From Desulfacinum sp. (GTDB lineage: Bacteria > Desulfobacterota > Syntrophobacteria > Syntrophobacterales > DSM-9756): 64,000 nucleotides of DNA. The translations under genes were made by a program, and so were the position numbers. The notes under the pieces were generated by a model, which ran no database searches, was not told where the DNA came from, and worked only from the letters and a program-made list of their open reading frames with translations. Shown here in pieces: positions 39,040 through 48,722 of the stretch (its first letter is position 1; the number at the start of each line of letters is the position of its first letter). The stretch covers positions 113,366 to 177,365 of the forward strand of contig JACIYN010000013.1 of assembly GCA_014359885.1 (NCBI GenBank), in the 5' to 3' direction.

Positions 39040-39164
39040 TTGGCCTCCTCCTTCTCCATAAGCCCCACCACCAGGCTCATGAGCTTAATGGCGCCGTAGA
39101 GGACTCCCATGCCCAGGAAGACGCCTCCCACGCCGTTCAGGAAGACCATCAGAGTTTCGTGCAT
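39036..39164 (-). CDS. Small membrane subunit of Na+ decarboxylase (OadG-like)
   Basis: A 42-residue ORF with one hydrophobic helix (about 6-35) and a charged tail (MEKEEAK). GGAGG lies eight bases before the ATG and the stop overlaps the beta subunit start. OadG/GcdC-like gamma subunits anchor the complex and have this N-terminal helix, but this one is unusually short and lacks a C-terminal domain. Function from position and form only. Confidence 0.75.
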   Translation of the reverse strand: MHETLMVFLNGVGGVFLGMGVLYGAIKLMSLVVGLMEKEEAK

Positions 39165-39471
39165 CTCTTTAACCTCCAAATGTTGGAAGCTATCGACTCT
39201 CAGTCGTGATCCGTCCGTTCACAAATAAAAAAACCGCTAATGAACACGAATAAACGCCAATGGCAATGAGCGAGATGTGGAAACGGCGCCCCGGCGTAGA
39301 TTCCTTCATCCCGGCGGGGTGGCGAGCTCGCCATGATCGTTACTGCTCGCTTCTCGGATCCGGGGTCGCCATTACCCCCCCGGCAACCCACGCCTCACGC
39401 CTCACGCCTTACGCCTTACGCCTTACGCCTTACGCCTTACGCCTTACGCCTTACGCCTTACGCCTTACGCC
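39165..39471. other. 307-bp gap ending in a heptamer array
   Basis: No gene is seen. The left part has no obvious structure beyond AATAAAAAAACCGC, an AT-rich patch near 39222-39235. The right end is the CCTTACG tandem array that continues into the end of the CoA-transferase gene. Confidence 0.6.
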
Positions 39472-39476
39472 TTACG
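39393..39476. repeat. Tandem heptamer array (CCTCACG)2(CCTTACG)10
   Basis: Twelve perfect 7-nt units in 84 bp. The last unit overlaps the TAA stop of the CoA-transferase gene (39472-39474), so the array provides that stop codon. Confidence 0.95.
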
Positions 39477-40674
39477 CCACCACAGCCAGTTCCCGCAGCC
39501 GGGCGATCTCCTCTTCGCTGTAGCCCAGGTCCCGGCGGAGCACCTCGTCGGTGTGTTCTCCCAGAAGGGGCGGATGCCGGTCGATACCGCACGGAGTTTC
39601 GGAAAACTTCATGGGGCTCGCCACCAGCTTCACCGACCCCGCCGTGGGATGCGGTACTTCGGCCACCATCTCCCGCGCCTTCACCTGGGGATCGGAAAAG
39701 ACCCGGTCCAGGGTGTTGATGGGTCCGCAGGGGATCTTGAGCCGGTCCAGCTCCTCCAGCCACTGGTCGGCCGTCTTCTGCAGCATGGCTTCGGCCACCA
39801 GGGGGATGAGCTCCTCGCGGTGGATCACCCGCTGGGGGTTCGTGGCGAATCGGGGATCGTGGGCCAGGTGGTCCAGTCCCGCCAGGCGGCAGAAATCCTG
39901 CCACTGCCGGTCGTTTCCCACGGCCAGGGCGATGTAGGTTCCGTCTTTGGTCTTGAAAGGTTCGTAGGGAACGATGTTGGGATGGGCGTTGCCGTAGCGC
40001 CGGGGGAGCTCGCCGGAAACCAGGTAGTTGCTGCCCACGTTGGCAAGCCAGGCCACCACGGCGTCCAGGAGCGCGATGTCGATGTACTGACCCAGGCCGG
40101 TCCGATCCCGGTGGCGCAGGGCCGCCAGGATGGCGCTGCAGGCGAAGAGCCCCGCCGTGATGTCCACGATGGCCACGCCCACCTTCATGGGAGGCCCGTC
40201 GGGATCCCCCGTGATGCTCATGATGCCGCCCATGCCCTGGATCATGAAATCGTAACCGGGCTTGTCCTTGTAGGGGCCGTTTTGCCCGAATCCCGTGATG
40301 GAACAGTAGATGAGGCGGGAATTGAGTTTTTTCAGATCCTCGTAGCCGAGGCCCATCTTGGGCAGGGTGCCCACCTTGTAGTTTTCGATGAGGATGTCGC
40401 TTTGGGCTGCCAGGCGCCGGATGATCTCCCGGCCCTCTTCCCTTTTCAGATCCACGGCGATGCTGCGCTTGTTGCGGTTGACGCACAGGTAGTAGGCCGC
40501 CTCACCGCCCGCTTCCGGCGGCCCCCAATGGCGGGTGTCATCGCCGGCACCGGGCCGCTCCACCTTGATCACGTCCGCCCCCATGTCCCCCAGCATCATG
40601 GAGCAATAGGGACCCGCCAGCACCCTGGACAAATCCAGCACCTTCACGTCGCTCAACGGCTTGTCGCCCGCCAT
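39472..40674 (-). CDS. Class III CoA-transferase (CaiB/BaiF family), probable dicarboxylate CoA-transferase
   Basis: A 400-residue family III CoA-transferase. It opens LSDVKVLDLSRVLAGPYCSM and has the VNRNKRSIAVDLK block and the predicted nucleophile D142 in GYDFMIQGMGG. This group includes succinyl-CoA:glutarate CoA-transferase, which fits the downstream dehydrogenase/decarboxylase genes. AAGGAGG precedes the ATG at 40674. The stop codon lies in a tandem array. Confidence 0.88.
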   Translation of the reverse strand: MAGDKPLSDVKVLDLSRVLAGPYCSMMLGDMGADVIKVERPGAGDDTRHWGPPEAGGEAAYYLCVNRNKRSIAVDLKREEGREIIRRLAAQSDILIENYKVGTLPKMGLGYEDLKKLNSRLIYCSITGFGQNGPYKDKPGYDFMIQGMGGIMSITGDPDGPPMKVGVAIVDITAGLFACSAILAALRHRDRTGLGQYIDIALLDAVVAWLANVGSNYLVSGELPRRYGNAHPNIVPYEPFKTKDGTYIALAVGNDRQWQDFCRLAGLDHLAHDPRFATNPQRVIHREELIPLVAEAMLQKTADQWLEELDRLKIPCGPINTLDRVFSDPQVKAREMVAEVPHPTAGSVKLVASPMKFSETPCGIDRHPPLLGEHTDEVLRRDLGYSEEEIARLRELAVVA

Positions 40675-40891
40675 GACCGCCTCCTTACCCCTGCCTTCTC
40701 TTCTGACGTCTTCTCGCCCCACCGCGATGGTGCACTCCTTTTCCGGCGTTCCGCCTCTCGCAGTTCGTTCCAGGGGCGGGGAGGAACCCCGCCCCTACCC
40801 GCCAGGTCATTTGCTTCCATCGAAGCGGGCCTTATGCCCACCCGTCCAGGCCAGATACCAGAAAGACACGGATTGCCGGGAACCCCAAGGC
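40675..40891. repeat. Gap with GGGGCGGGG palindrome
   Basis: The 217-bp gap between the IclR and CoA-transferase genes holds AGGGGCGGGGAGGAACCCCG followed by CCCCTACC (about 40772-40799), one of the dispersed palindromes. No gene is seen. Confidence 0.7.
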
Positions 40892-41686
40892 TCATTCGCC
40901 CCCGGGGGGATAGGGACCCGTGTGGCCCATCCGGCGGGACAGTTCCCCACCGGCCGATTGGAGCCCTTCCAGGCAGCGGGCCTTGTGGGCCGCATCCCGA
41001 TAGCGGAGTTCCGGAATGGCCAGACTGAGCGCCCCCAGCAGGTTGCCCCCGTGGCCGAGGACGGGAACGCTCAGAGAACCCAGTCCCAGGGTTCGTTCGG
41101 CCAGGCTCTCCGCATAGCCCTTCTTCCGAATCGCTGCCAGCTCCTGGCGCAAGGCCTCCACGGTCCCGGGGGTGTTGGGAGTCAACGCCTTCAGATCCTC
41201 CTCCGCCAGGTAGGATTCCACGAAGGTGTCCGGGCAGAAGGCCAGCAGGCACTTGGACGAGGCCCCCGCATAGAGCGGAGACCGGTTTCCGATGGGCATG
41301 CCGGCCTTGAGGGCCTGCGGGGATTCCACGCTGTCGATGCACACCCGCTCCCGCCCGTCGATGACGTTCAGGTGCACCGTCTCCCCCGTGTCGTAGCTCA
41401 ACCGCCTCATGATGGGCGCCGCTTCCCGGGTCACCGGGTACTGGGCCTGGAGCACCTCCAGGAACCGGAAGTAGACATGGCCCAAGCGGTACTGGCGGGT
41501 TTCGGGATCCTGCTCCACGAAGTGGTAGGCCTTGAGGCTTTTCAGGAGGCGCTGAACGGTGGCGGGACTGAACCCCAGATGGGCGGCTAGTTCCCTCACC
41601 CCCCACGCGGCGCGTTGGGACTGGAAGGCCAGGAGCAGCTCCAGGGCCTTTTCGATGGCGTTGGGGCGATCTTGTTGTTCTGCCAT
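40892..41686 (-). CDS. IclR family transcriptional regulator
   Basis: A 264-residue regulator. The N-terminal winged helix (about 8-70) contains WGVRELAAHLGFSPATVQRLLKSLK, and an effector-binding GAF-like domain covers about 85-255. It lies upstream and on the same strand as the CoA-transferase/decarboxylase genes, so it probably controls them in response to the acid or its CoA ester. The start at 41686 lacks a clear ribosome site; an in-frame start at 41740 is possible. Confidence 0.9.
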   Translation of the reverse strand: MAEQQDRPNAIEKALELLLAFQSQRAAWGVRELAAHLGFSPATVQRLLKSLKAYHFVEQDPETRQYRLGHVYFRFLEVLQAQYPVTREAAPIMRRLSYDTGETVHLNVIDGRERVCIDSVESPQALKAGMPIGNRSPLYAGASSKCLLAFCPDTFVESYLAEEDLKALTPNTPGTVEALRQELAAIRKKGYAESLAERTLGLGSLSVPVLGHGGNLLGALSLAIPELRYRDAAHKARCLEGLQSAGGELSRRMGHTGPYPPGGE

Positions 41687-41764
41687 ACGAGACACCGTTT
41701 TTTTATTTGGATCAATAGCAGACGCCCGGGGCCGTGTCAAGGCGTGATCCGGGGTCCGTGGGCC

Positions 41765-41862
41765 GTAGTCCGTGATCCGTAATCCGTAATCCGTAATCCG
41801 TAATCCGTAATCCGTAATCCGTGATCCGTGATCCGTGATCCGTGATCCGTGATCCGTGATCC
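41765..41862. repeat. Tandem heptamer array, 14 units GTRATCC
   Basis: GTAGTCC, GTGATCC, then six GTAATCC and six GTGATCC units, all exactly seven bases. Confidence 0.95.
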
Positions 41863-41927
41863 GGGGGCCGGGGGCCGAGACGGGAAACCCGCACGCTCTG
41901 TGCCGGGAAGGACGAGTGATGGGGGAT

Positions 41928-42009
41928 GAGTGACGAGTGACGAGTGACGAGTGACGAGTGAGGAGTGAGGGGTGAGGGGTGAGGAGGGAGGAGGGAGGAG
42001 GGAGGAGGG
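41928..42009. repeat. Tandem heptamer array, GACGAGT and GGAGGGA types
   Basis: About twelve 7-nt units: GACGAGT repeated, then GAGGAGT/GAGGGGT, then GGAGGGA. The drift between unit types is gradual, as from stepwise slippage and mutation. Confidence 0.85.
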
Positions 42010-42197
42010 ATGGGCGATGGGGCGTTTGCAGTCCGTCAGCGGGGATCCGACCAACGGGGAGGGCGAGGGGCTTGGTTGATCATCGGCCACCAGCTGCTCC
42101 CCTCCCAAAAGACTCAAGAAATCCACCGAAAATGCCGAATACTCAAATGGCCTACTCTTTCTCGATCACCACTTCATCGCTTCACGGAAGGGCGTGC

Positions 42198-43634
42198 ATG
42201 GTTTCCTTGGAGAAGAACCGCTGGATCCCGTTCGCACTTCTCTTGGCCGCCTTCGCCACGGCCCTGGCGGCGGCGTCGGAAATCGACGTGCCGTGCGGGC
42301 GGGCTTCGGCATGCCGGGACGCCATGGACTACCGCTTGTGGAATCTACCGGTGGCCGTCTGGGGATGCCTTTTCGATTCCGCCCTTCTTTTCTTGTGGGC
42401 CTGCAGGCGGCGTTTCTTCCTGTACGCCCTGAGCGCAGGCATGGGCATCGAAATCTATCTTCTCCACACCCTCTACCGCGCCGGTCTTTTCTGCCCTCTT
42501 TGCATCCTTCACGCGATCCTGCTGGCGGTGGTCTTACTGGGCCTCGTTCCACGGAACAGCGGTCTCCCCAACGCCGCCACCGCCCTTGCCGCCTGCACCC
42601 TCTTTCTCCTTGCAGACCCCCTGGGCTCCCCCCCACCGGTTCTCTACGCGGCCGCTGAATACAGCTCGCCCACCGTGGCCCTGGTGGGCGGCGTGCCCAT
42701 CACCCTTTCCCAGCTGGACGGTGCCGCCGCGGGAGACATCTTCCGCCTGGAACGGCAGATCCACGACATTCGACGCCGGAAGCTGGAAGAGATCATCGAA
42801 GGCATCGTGGTGACAAAGGAAGCCAAGAAGCGCCACATTTCGCCGGAAGAGCTCTACCGCACGGTGGTGCAAGGAGTGTCCCCCTCCCAAGAGGAATTGG
42901 ATTTTTACGTGGCCGCCAACAGGGACTACTGGGACGGGCCCTACCGGCATGAAGAAGAACTGAGGAACCAGCTCCGGCTTCAGCTCGTCCTGGAAAAACG
43001 GGAGCAGGCTTGGAAGGACTTTGTGCGATCCTTGTACGACAAGTATGGCGTCTCCATCACCCTCCCCGGCCCGTCCTCCCCCACGGTGGTGGTGGACACC
43101 CGGGAAGGCATCGCCGTGGGCCCGCCCGACGCACCGGTGACCGTGGTGGAATTTTCCGACTACCAGTGTCCCGTGTGCCGGGAAGCCCATGGAGCCGTCC
43201 AGGAACTCATGGAAGAAACGCGGGGCCAGGTGCAATGGGTCTTCATGGACTACCCGCTCAAGCGCCACACACAGGCCCGGAAGGCGGCCGAAGCCGCCCG
43301 ATGCGCCGCCGATCAGGGCCGGTTCCTGGACTATCGGAACGCCCTTTATGCGGCCCCCGGGCCGGATGCCCTGACTCCCCAGGGCCTCCTCAACACCGCG
43401 GCATCCCTGGGCCTGAACCCCACGGCCTTTCGCCGCTGCCTGGAATCGGGTCGCCATGCCCGCACGGTGGAAGAAAACCTTCAGGAAGCCCGCGCTTGGG
43501 GCATCGACGCCATTCCCGCCTTCGTCGTGAACGGCCGACTCCTCATGGGCTTTCCGGGAAAGGAAACCCTCGCCGGCGAAATCGCCAAGGCCCGATCGGC
43601 CGGCGCGACCCGCATCGCCCGGGCATCCCGCTGA
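42198..43634 (+). CDS. VKOR-like membrane domain fused to DsbA-like thioredoxin
   Basis: A 478-residue fusion. Residues 1-140 form a vitamin K epoxide reductase-like membrane domain with about four helices, a cysteine pair C33/C39 (VPCGRASAC) and CPLC (99-102). Residues about 150-290 are a helical region resembling the N-terminus of SurA/PpiC chaperones (LEEIIEGIVVTKEAKKR). Residues about 300-470 are a DsbA-type thioredoxin with CPVC at 324-327. It probably makes disulfides in exported proteins, the VKOR part reoxidising the DsbA part with a quinone. Start chosen at 42198 after GGAAGG. It is flanked on both sides by heptamer arrays. Confidence 0.9.
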   Translation: MVSLEKNRWIPFALLLAAFATALAAASEIDVPCGRASACRDAMDYRLWNLPVAVWGCLFDSALLFLWACRRRFFLYALSAGMGIEIYLLHTLYRAGLFCPLCILHAILLAVVLLGLVPRNSGLPNAATALAACTLFLLADPLGSPPPVLYAAAEYSSPTVALVGGVPITLSQLDGAAAGDIFRLERQIHDIRRRKLEEIIEGIVVTKEAKKRHISPEELYRTVVQGVSPSQEELDFYVAANRDYWDGPYRHEEELRNQLRLQLVLEKREQAWKDFVRSLYDKYGVSITLPGPSSPTVVVDTREGIAVGPPDAPVTVVEFSDYQCPVCREAHGAVQELMEETRGQVQWVFMDYPLKRHTQARKAAEAARCAADQGRFLDYRNALYAAPGPDALTPQGLLNTAASLGLNPTAFRRCLESGRHARTVEENLQEARAWGIDAIPAFVVNGRLLMGFPGKETLAGEIAKARSAGATRIARASR

Positions 43635-43646
43635 GTTCTCGGTTTC

Positions 43647-43800
43647 ACCCATCACCCTTCACCCATCACCCTTCACCCATCACCCTTCACTCGTCACCCT
43701 TCACTCGTCACCCTTCACTCGTCACCCTTCACCCATCACCCTTCACTCGTCACCCTTCACTCGTCACTCGTCACTCATCACTCATCACTCATCACTCATC
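43647..43800. repeat. Tandem heptamer array, CACYCNT units
   Basis: About 22 contiguous 7-nt units of CACCCAT, CACCCTT, CACTCGT and CACTCAT, immediately after the VKOR-DsbA stop and before the secA promoter. Confidence 0.95.
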
Positions 43801-43812
43801 TCCCGCCTTTCA

Positions 43813-43841
43813 TTGAAAAAAGAGACCCGGTGCGTTATAGA
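43813..43841 (+). promoter_or_regulatory. Sigma70-type promoter of secA
   Basis: TTGAAA (43813-43818) and TATAGA (43836-43841) with a 17-nt spacer, about 54 bp before the secA ATG. Confidence 0.7.
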
Positions 43842-43894
43842 AGCCATGGCCCGCATCCGGGCGGGCAACCCCCTATTGAAGGAGAATCCACACC

Positions 43895-46414
<2,520 letters not shown>

Positions 46415-46419
46415 TTTCG

Positions 46420-46537
46420 TGAGTCGTGAGTCGTGAGTCGTGAGTCGTGAAGTCGTGAAGTCGTGAAGTCGTGAAGTCGTGAAGTCGTGAAGTCGTGAAG
46501 TCGTGAAGTCGTGAAGTCGTGAAGTCGTGAAGTCGTG
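46420..46537. repeat. Tandem array, (GTGAGTC)n then (GTGAAGTC)n
   Basis: Right after the secA stop, about four 7-nt GTGAGTC units pass into about eleven 8-nt GTGAAGTC units. This shows a unit-length change from 7 to 8 by one inserted A that then spread. Confidence 0.95.
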
Positions 46538-46589
46538 ATGGGGGTTCCTCCGGGCGTTTTTCCACCTTTCCAATGGCGAGCCGGGAGAA

Positions 46590-46671
46590 ATTACCCCCAC
46601 CCAACAACCGACAACTGATAACTGATAGCCGACAACTGATAGCTGACAGCTGATAGCTGCCAGCTCCCCAC
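46590..46671. repeat. Degenerate CTGATAG/CTGACAG octamer-heptamer repeat
   Basis: A stretch of variants of ACAACTGATAGCTGACAGCT before argJ. Similar strings occur at 59463-59505 and 63262-63300. Confidence 0.8.
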
Positions 46672-46691
46672 TCCGAAAGGATCCCACGACC

Positions 46692-47912
46692 GTGACCATC
46701 CAAGTGCATCACGGAAACTTTCAAGTCCCGGGCTTTCGGGTGGCCGCAGCCCGGAGCGCCATGCGCTACCGAAATCGCTTGGACTGCGCCCTCATCGTGA
46801 GCGAGGTTCCGGCGTCCGCCGCCGGCGTCTTCACCCGAAACCGGTTTTGTGCCGCTCCGGTGATGGTGTGCCGGGAGCACCTGGCGGCGAGCGCCGGCAC
46901 GGCCCGGGCCGTTTTGGTGAACGCCGGCATTGCCAACGCCTGCACGGGGGATGAAGGCCTGGAGAGGGCCCGCCGTTCCGCCCGGTCCGTGGCCCGACGG
47001 CTGGGCGAGGACCCCGACCGGGTTCTGGTGGCGTCCACGGGGGTCATCGGCCCGCAGATTCGCGAGGAGCTCCTGGAAGCCGTCCTGCCGGATCTGGTGG
47101 AACAGTTGGCACCCGAAGGGTGGGAAGACGCCGCCCGGGCCATCATGACCACGGACACCGTCCCGAAGACGGCCTGGGCGCGGGGAATCCTGGGCGGGAA
47201 AGAGGTGACCGTGGGCGGCATCGCCAAGGGTTCCGGCATGATCGCCCCCGACATGGCCACCATGCTCGCCTTCCTGGCCACCGACGCCGCCGTCTCCCCG
47301 GACGCCCTCCAGGCCCTCCTGAAAGAGGCCTCGGACCGGACCTTCAACCGCATCACCGTGGACGGGGACACCAGCACCAACGACACGGTGCTCGTGCTGG
47401 CAAGCGGCACCGCGGGGAATCCCACCATCGAGAACCCCCAGAATCCCGACGCGGGCGAGCTTTTCAACCTTTTGGGGGCCGTCTGCGCGGACCTAGCGCA
47501 GCAGATCGTCCGGGACGGAGAAGGAGCCACCAAGTTCGTGACCGTCCGGGTTCGGGGGGCGCGCACGCGGGACCGGGCCACCCGGGTGGCCCGCACGGTG
47601 GCCAACTCGCCTCTCGTGAAGACCGCCCTCTTCGGACAGGACGCCAACTGGGGCCGGGTGGTGGCCGCCGCCGGCCGGGCGGGCGTGGATTTCGACCCCG
47701 ACCGGGTGAGCCTCCGTTTCGGCGATGTCGCCGTCTTCGAAAACGGCCGGCCGCTCAACGGACCCGACCTGGAAGAGAAGGCATCCGCCGTTTTGCGTCG
47801 AAAAGAGGTCGAGATCGCGCTGGACCTGGGGGAAGGCGAAGAGGAAGATACCTATTACACTTGTGATTTTTCCTACGACTACGTGAAGATCAACGCTGAC
47901 TACAGGTCCTGA
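46692..47912 (+). CDS. argJ: Bifunctional ornithine acetyltransferase / N-acetylglutamate synthase
   Basis: A 406-residue ArgJ, starting with GTG. The self-cleavage site lies in APDMATMLAF, with T190 expected to become the N-terminal nucleophile of the beta chain. Other features are VLVNAGIANACTG (about 75-87), STGVIG (115-120) and DGDTSTNDT. It recycles the acetyl group in arginine synthesis. No other arg gene is in the window. Confidence 0.95.
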   Translation: MTIQVHHGNFQVPGFRVAAARSAMRYRNRLDCALIVSEVPASAAGVFTRNRFCAAPVMVCREHLAASAGTARAVLVNAGIANACTGDEGLERARRSARSVARRLGEDPDRVLVASTGVIGPQIREELLEAVLPDLVEQLAPEGWEDAARAIMTTDTVPKTAWARGILGGKEVTVGGIAKGSGMIAPDMATMLAFLATDAAVSPDALQALLKEASDRTFNRITVDGDTSTNDTVLVLASGTAGNPTIENPQNPDAGELFNLLGAVCADLAQQIVRDGEGATKFVTVRVRGARTRDRATRVARTVANSPLVKTALFGQDANWGRVVAAAGRAGVDFDPDRVSLRFGDVAVFENGRPLNGPDLEEKASAVLRRKEVEIALDLGEGEEEDTYYTCDFSYDYVKINADYRS

Positions 47913-47930
47913 GCCGCAAAGGGGTCCCAC

Positions 47931-48404
47931 ATGGCCGCATCATCCAAAACCCTGCAACCCGGAAGTCCCGTCCCCGCCTTCTCCCTGCTGGACCAGGACG
48001 GCGAAGTGGTCCGTCCCGAAGATTTTCAGGGATCCAAGCTCTTTGTCTTCTTCTACCCCAAGGCCAACACGGGCGGCTGAACCGCCCAGGCCGTCTCCGT
48101 GCGGGACGCCCTGGACACCCTGAGCCGAAAGAACGTGAAGGTGGTGGGCATCAGCCCCGACGCCCCCGGAACCCAGAAGAAGTTTGCAGAAAAACACGAC
48201 CTGCCCTTCCCGCTGCTTTCCGACGACGATCACGAAGTGGCCGAAGCCTTCGGCGTGTGGGCGGAAAAGACGGTGCGCGGGAAGACCTCCCTGGGCATCG
48301 TGCGCTCGGCCTTTCTCTTCGATGAAGAGGGCCGCCTCTTGCACGCCTGGTACGGGATCAGCCCCAAGGACACCGTGCCCAAGCTCCTGGCGGCCCTTGG
48401 ATAG
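47931..48404 (+). CDS. Selenocysteine peroxiredoxin (Bcp/PrxQ type, UGA read as Sec50)
   Basis: From the ATG at 47931 an in-frame TGA at 48078-48080 falls exactly at the peroxidatic cysteine of a Bcp-like peroxiredoxin: FYPKANTGG-U-TAQAV matches FYPxxxTPGCTxEA. Translation continues in frame with normal Bcp features (VVGISPDAPGTQKKFAEKHDLPFPLLSD) to a stop at 48404, giving 157 residues, the usual family length. A hairpin follows the TGA at SECIS distance. The second (resolving) cysteine of Bcp five residues on is Val, so it would be a one-Sec enzyme. It removes hydroperoxides. A sequencing change TGC/TGT to TGA is the alternative. Confidence 0.88.
48089..48110 (+). promoter_or_regulatory. Candidate SECIS hairpin of the peroxiredoxin mRNA
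   Basis: GG (48089-48090), a bulged C, and CGTCTC (48092-48097) pair with GGGACG (48103-48108, one G-U) and CC (48109-48110). The loop is CGTGC with a GU, starting 18 nt after the TGA, in the range for bacterial SECIS elements. Confidence 0.55.
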
Positions 48405-48722
48405 CCCATGCCTGACGGTCAAGGCGAGGCTCATCGCCCCGCATGGATGAAAGAGCAGGCCGGGCAAGGACTCTTTGTGGAAGCGCCGCAAGGCGCGATT
48501 TCCTTTGCGTGACCGCACGATTGTTGGATGGCCGGCCCCCATCCTCGCGGCTTGCGCCGCTCCCACACATTCCGACTCGGGCTTATGGCGTTCTTTCACA
48601 CGAATTGGACGATTTTCTCCTGTCGTGCTGACCGGATGGCGCGCGTTAAGCCCGCCCCTACAGCCCCTTTCCCCTTTTCCCTTTAACCTTTCGCCTTTCG
48701 CCTTTTGCCTTTTACCTTTCCC
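48405..48722. other. 318-bp gap with a ~100-bp repeat copy and CCTTTCG-like repeats
   Basis: 48473-48570 is the second copy of the repeat seen at 3486. A GCGTTAAGCCCGCCCCTAC palindrome half is near 48643-48661. 48670-48721 consists of 7-8-nt variants of CCTTTCG/CCTTTTG. No gene is seen. Confidence 0.7.
48473..48570 (+). repeat. Dispersed ~100-bp repeat, copy 2
   Basis: GTGGAAGCGCCGCAAGGCGC at the start and CTCGCGGCTTGCGCCGCTCC near the end parallel 3486-3590 along the whole length. Confidence 0.75.

Larger units (their letters stand above)
41687..42197. other. 511-bp gap with two heptamer arrays
   Basis: Between the IclR gene and the VKOR-DsbA gene. Arrays lie at 41765-41862 (GTAATCC/GTGATCC units) and 41928-42009 (GACGAGT-type units decaying into GGAGGGA). 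The remaining 190 bp shows no gene. Confidence 0.7.

Noticed and set aside
43647..43800. CRISPR array
   Set aside because: Units are 7 nt with no spacers; no cas genes anywhere. The same applies to the arrays at 39393, 41765, 46420 and 50640.
48099..48404. 101-residue ORF starting after the TGA as an independent protein
   Set aside because: It lacks the peroxidatic site and starts in the middle of the peroxiredoxin fold; the upstream in-frame part completes the domain.
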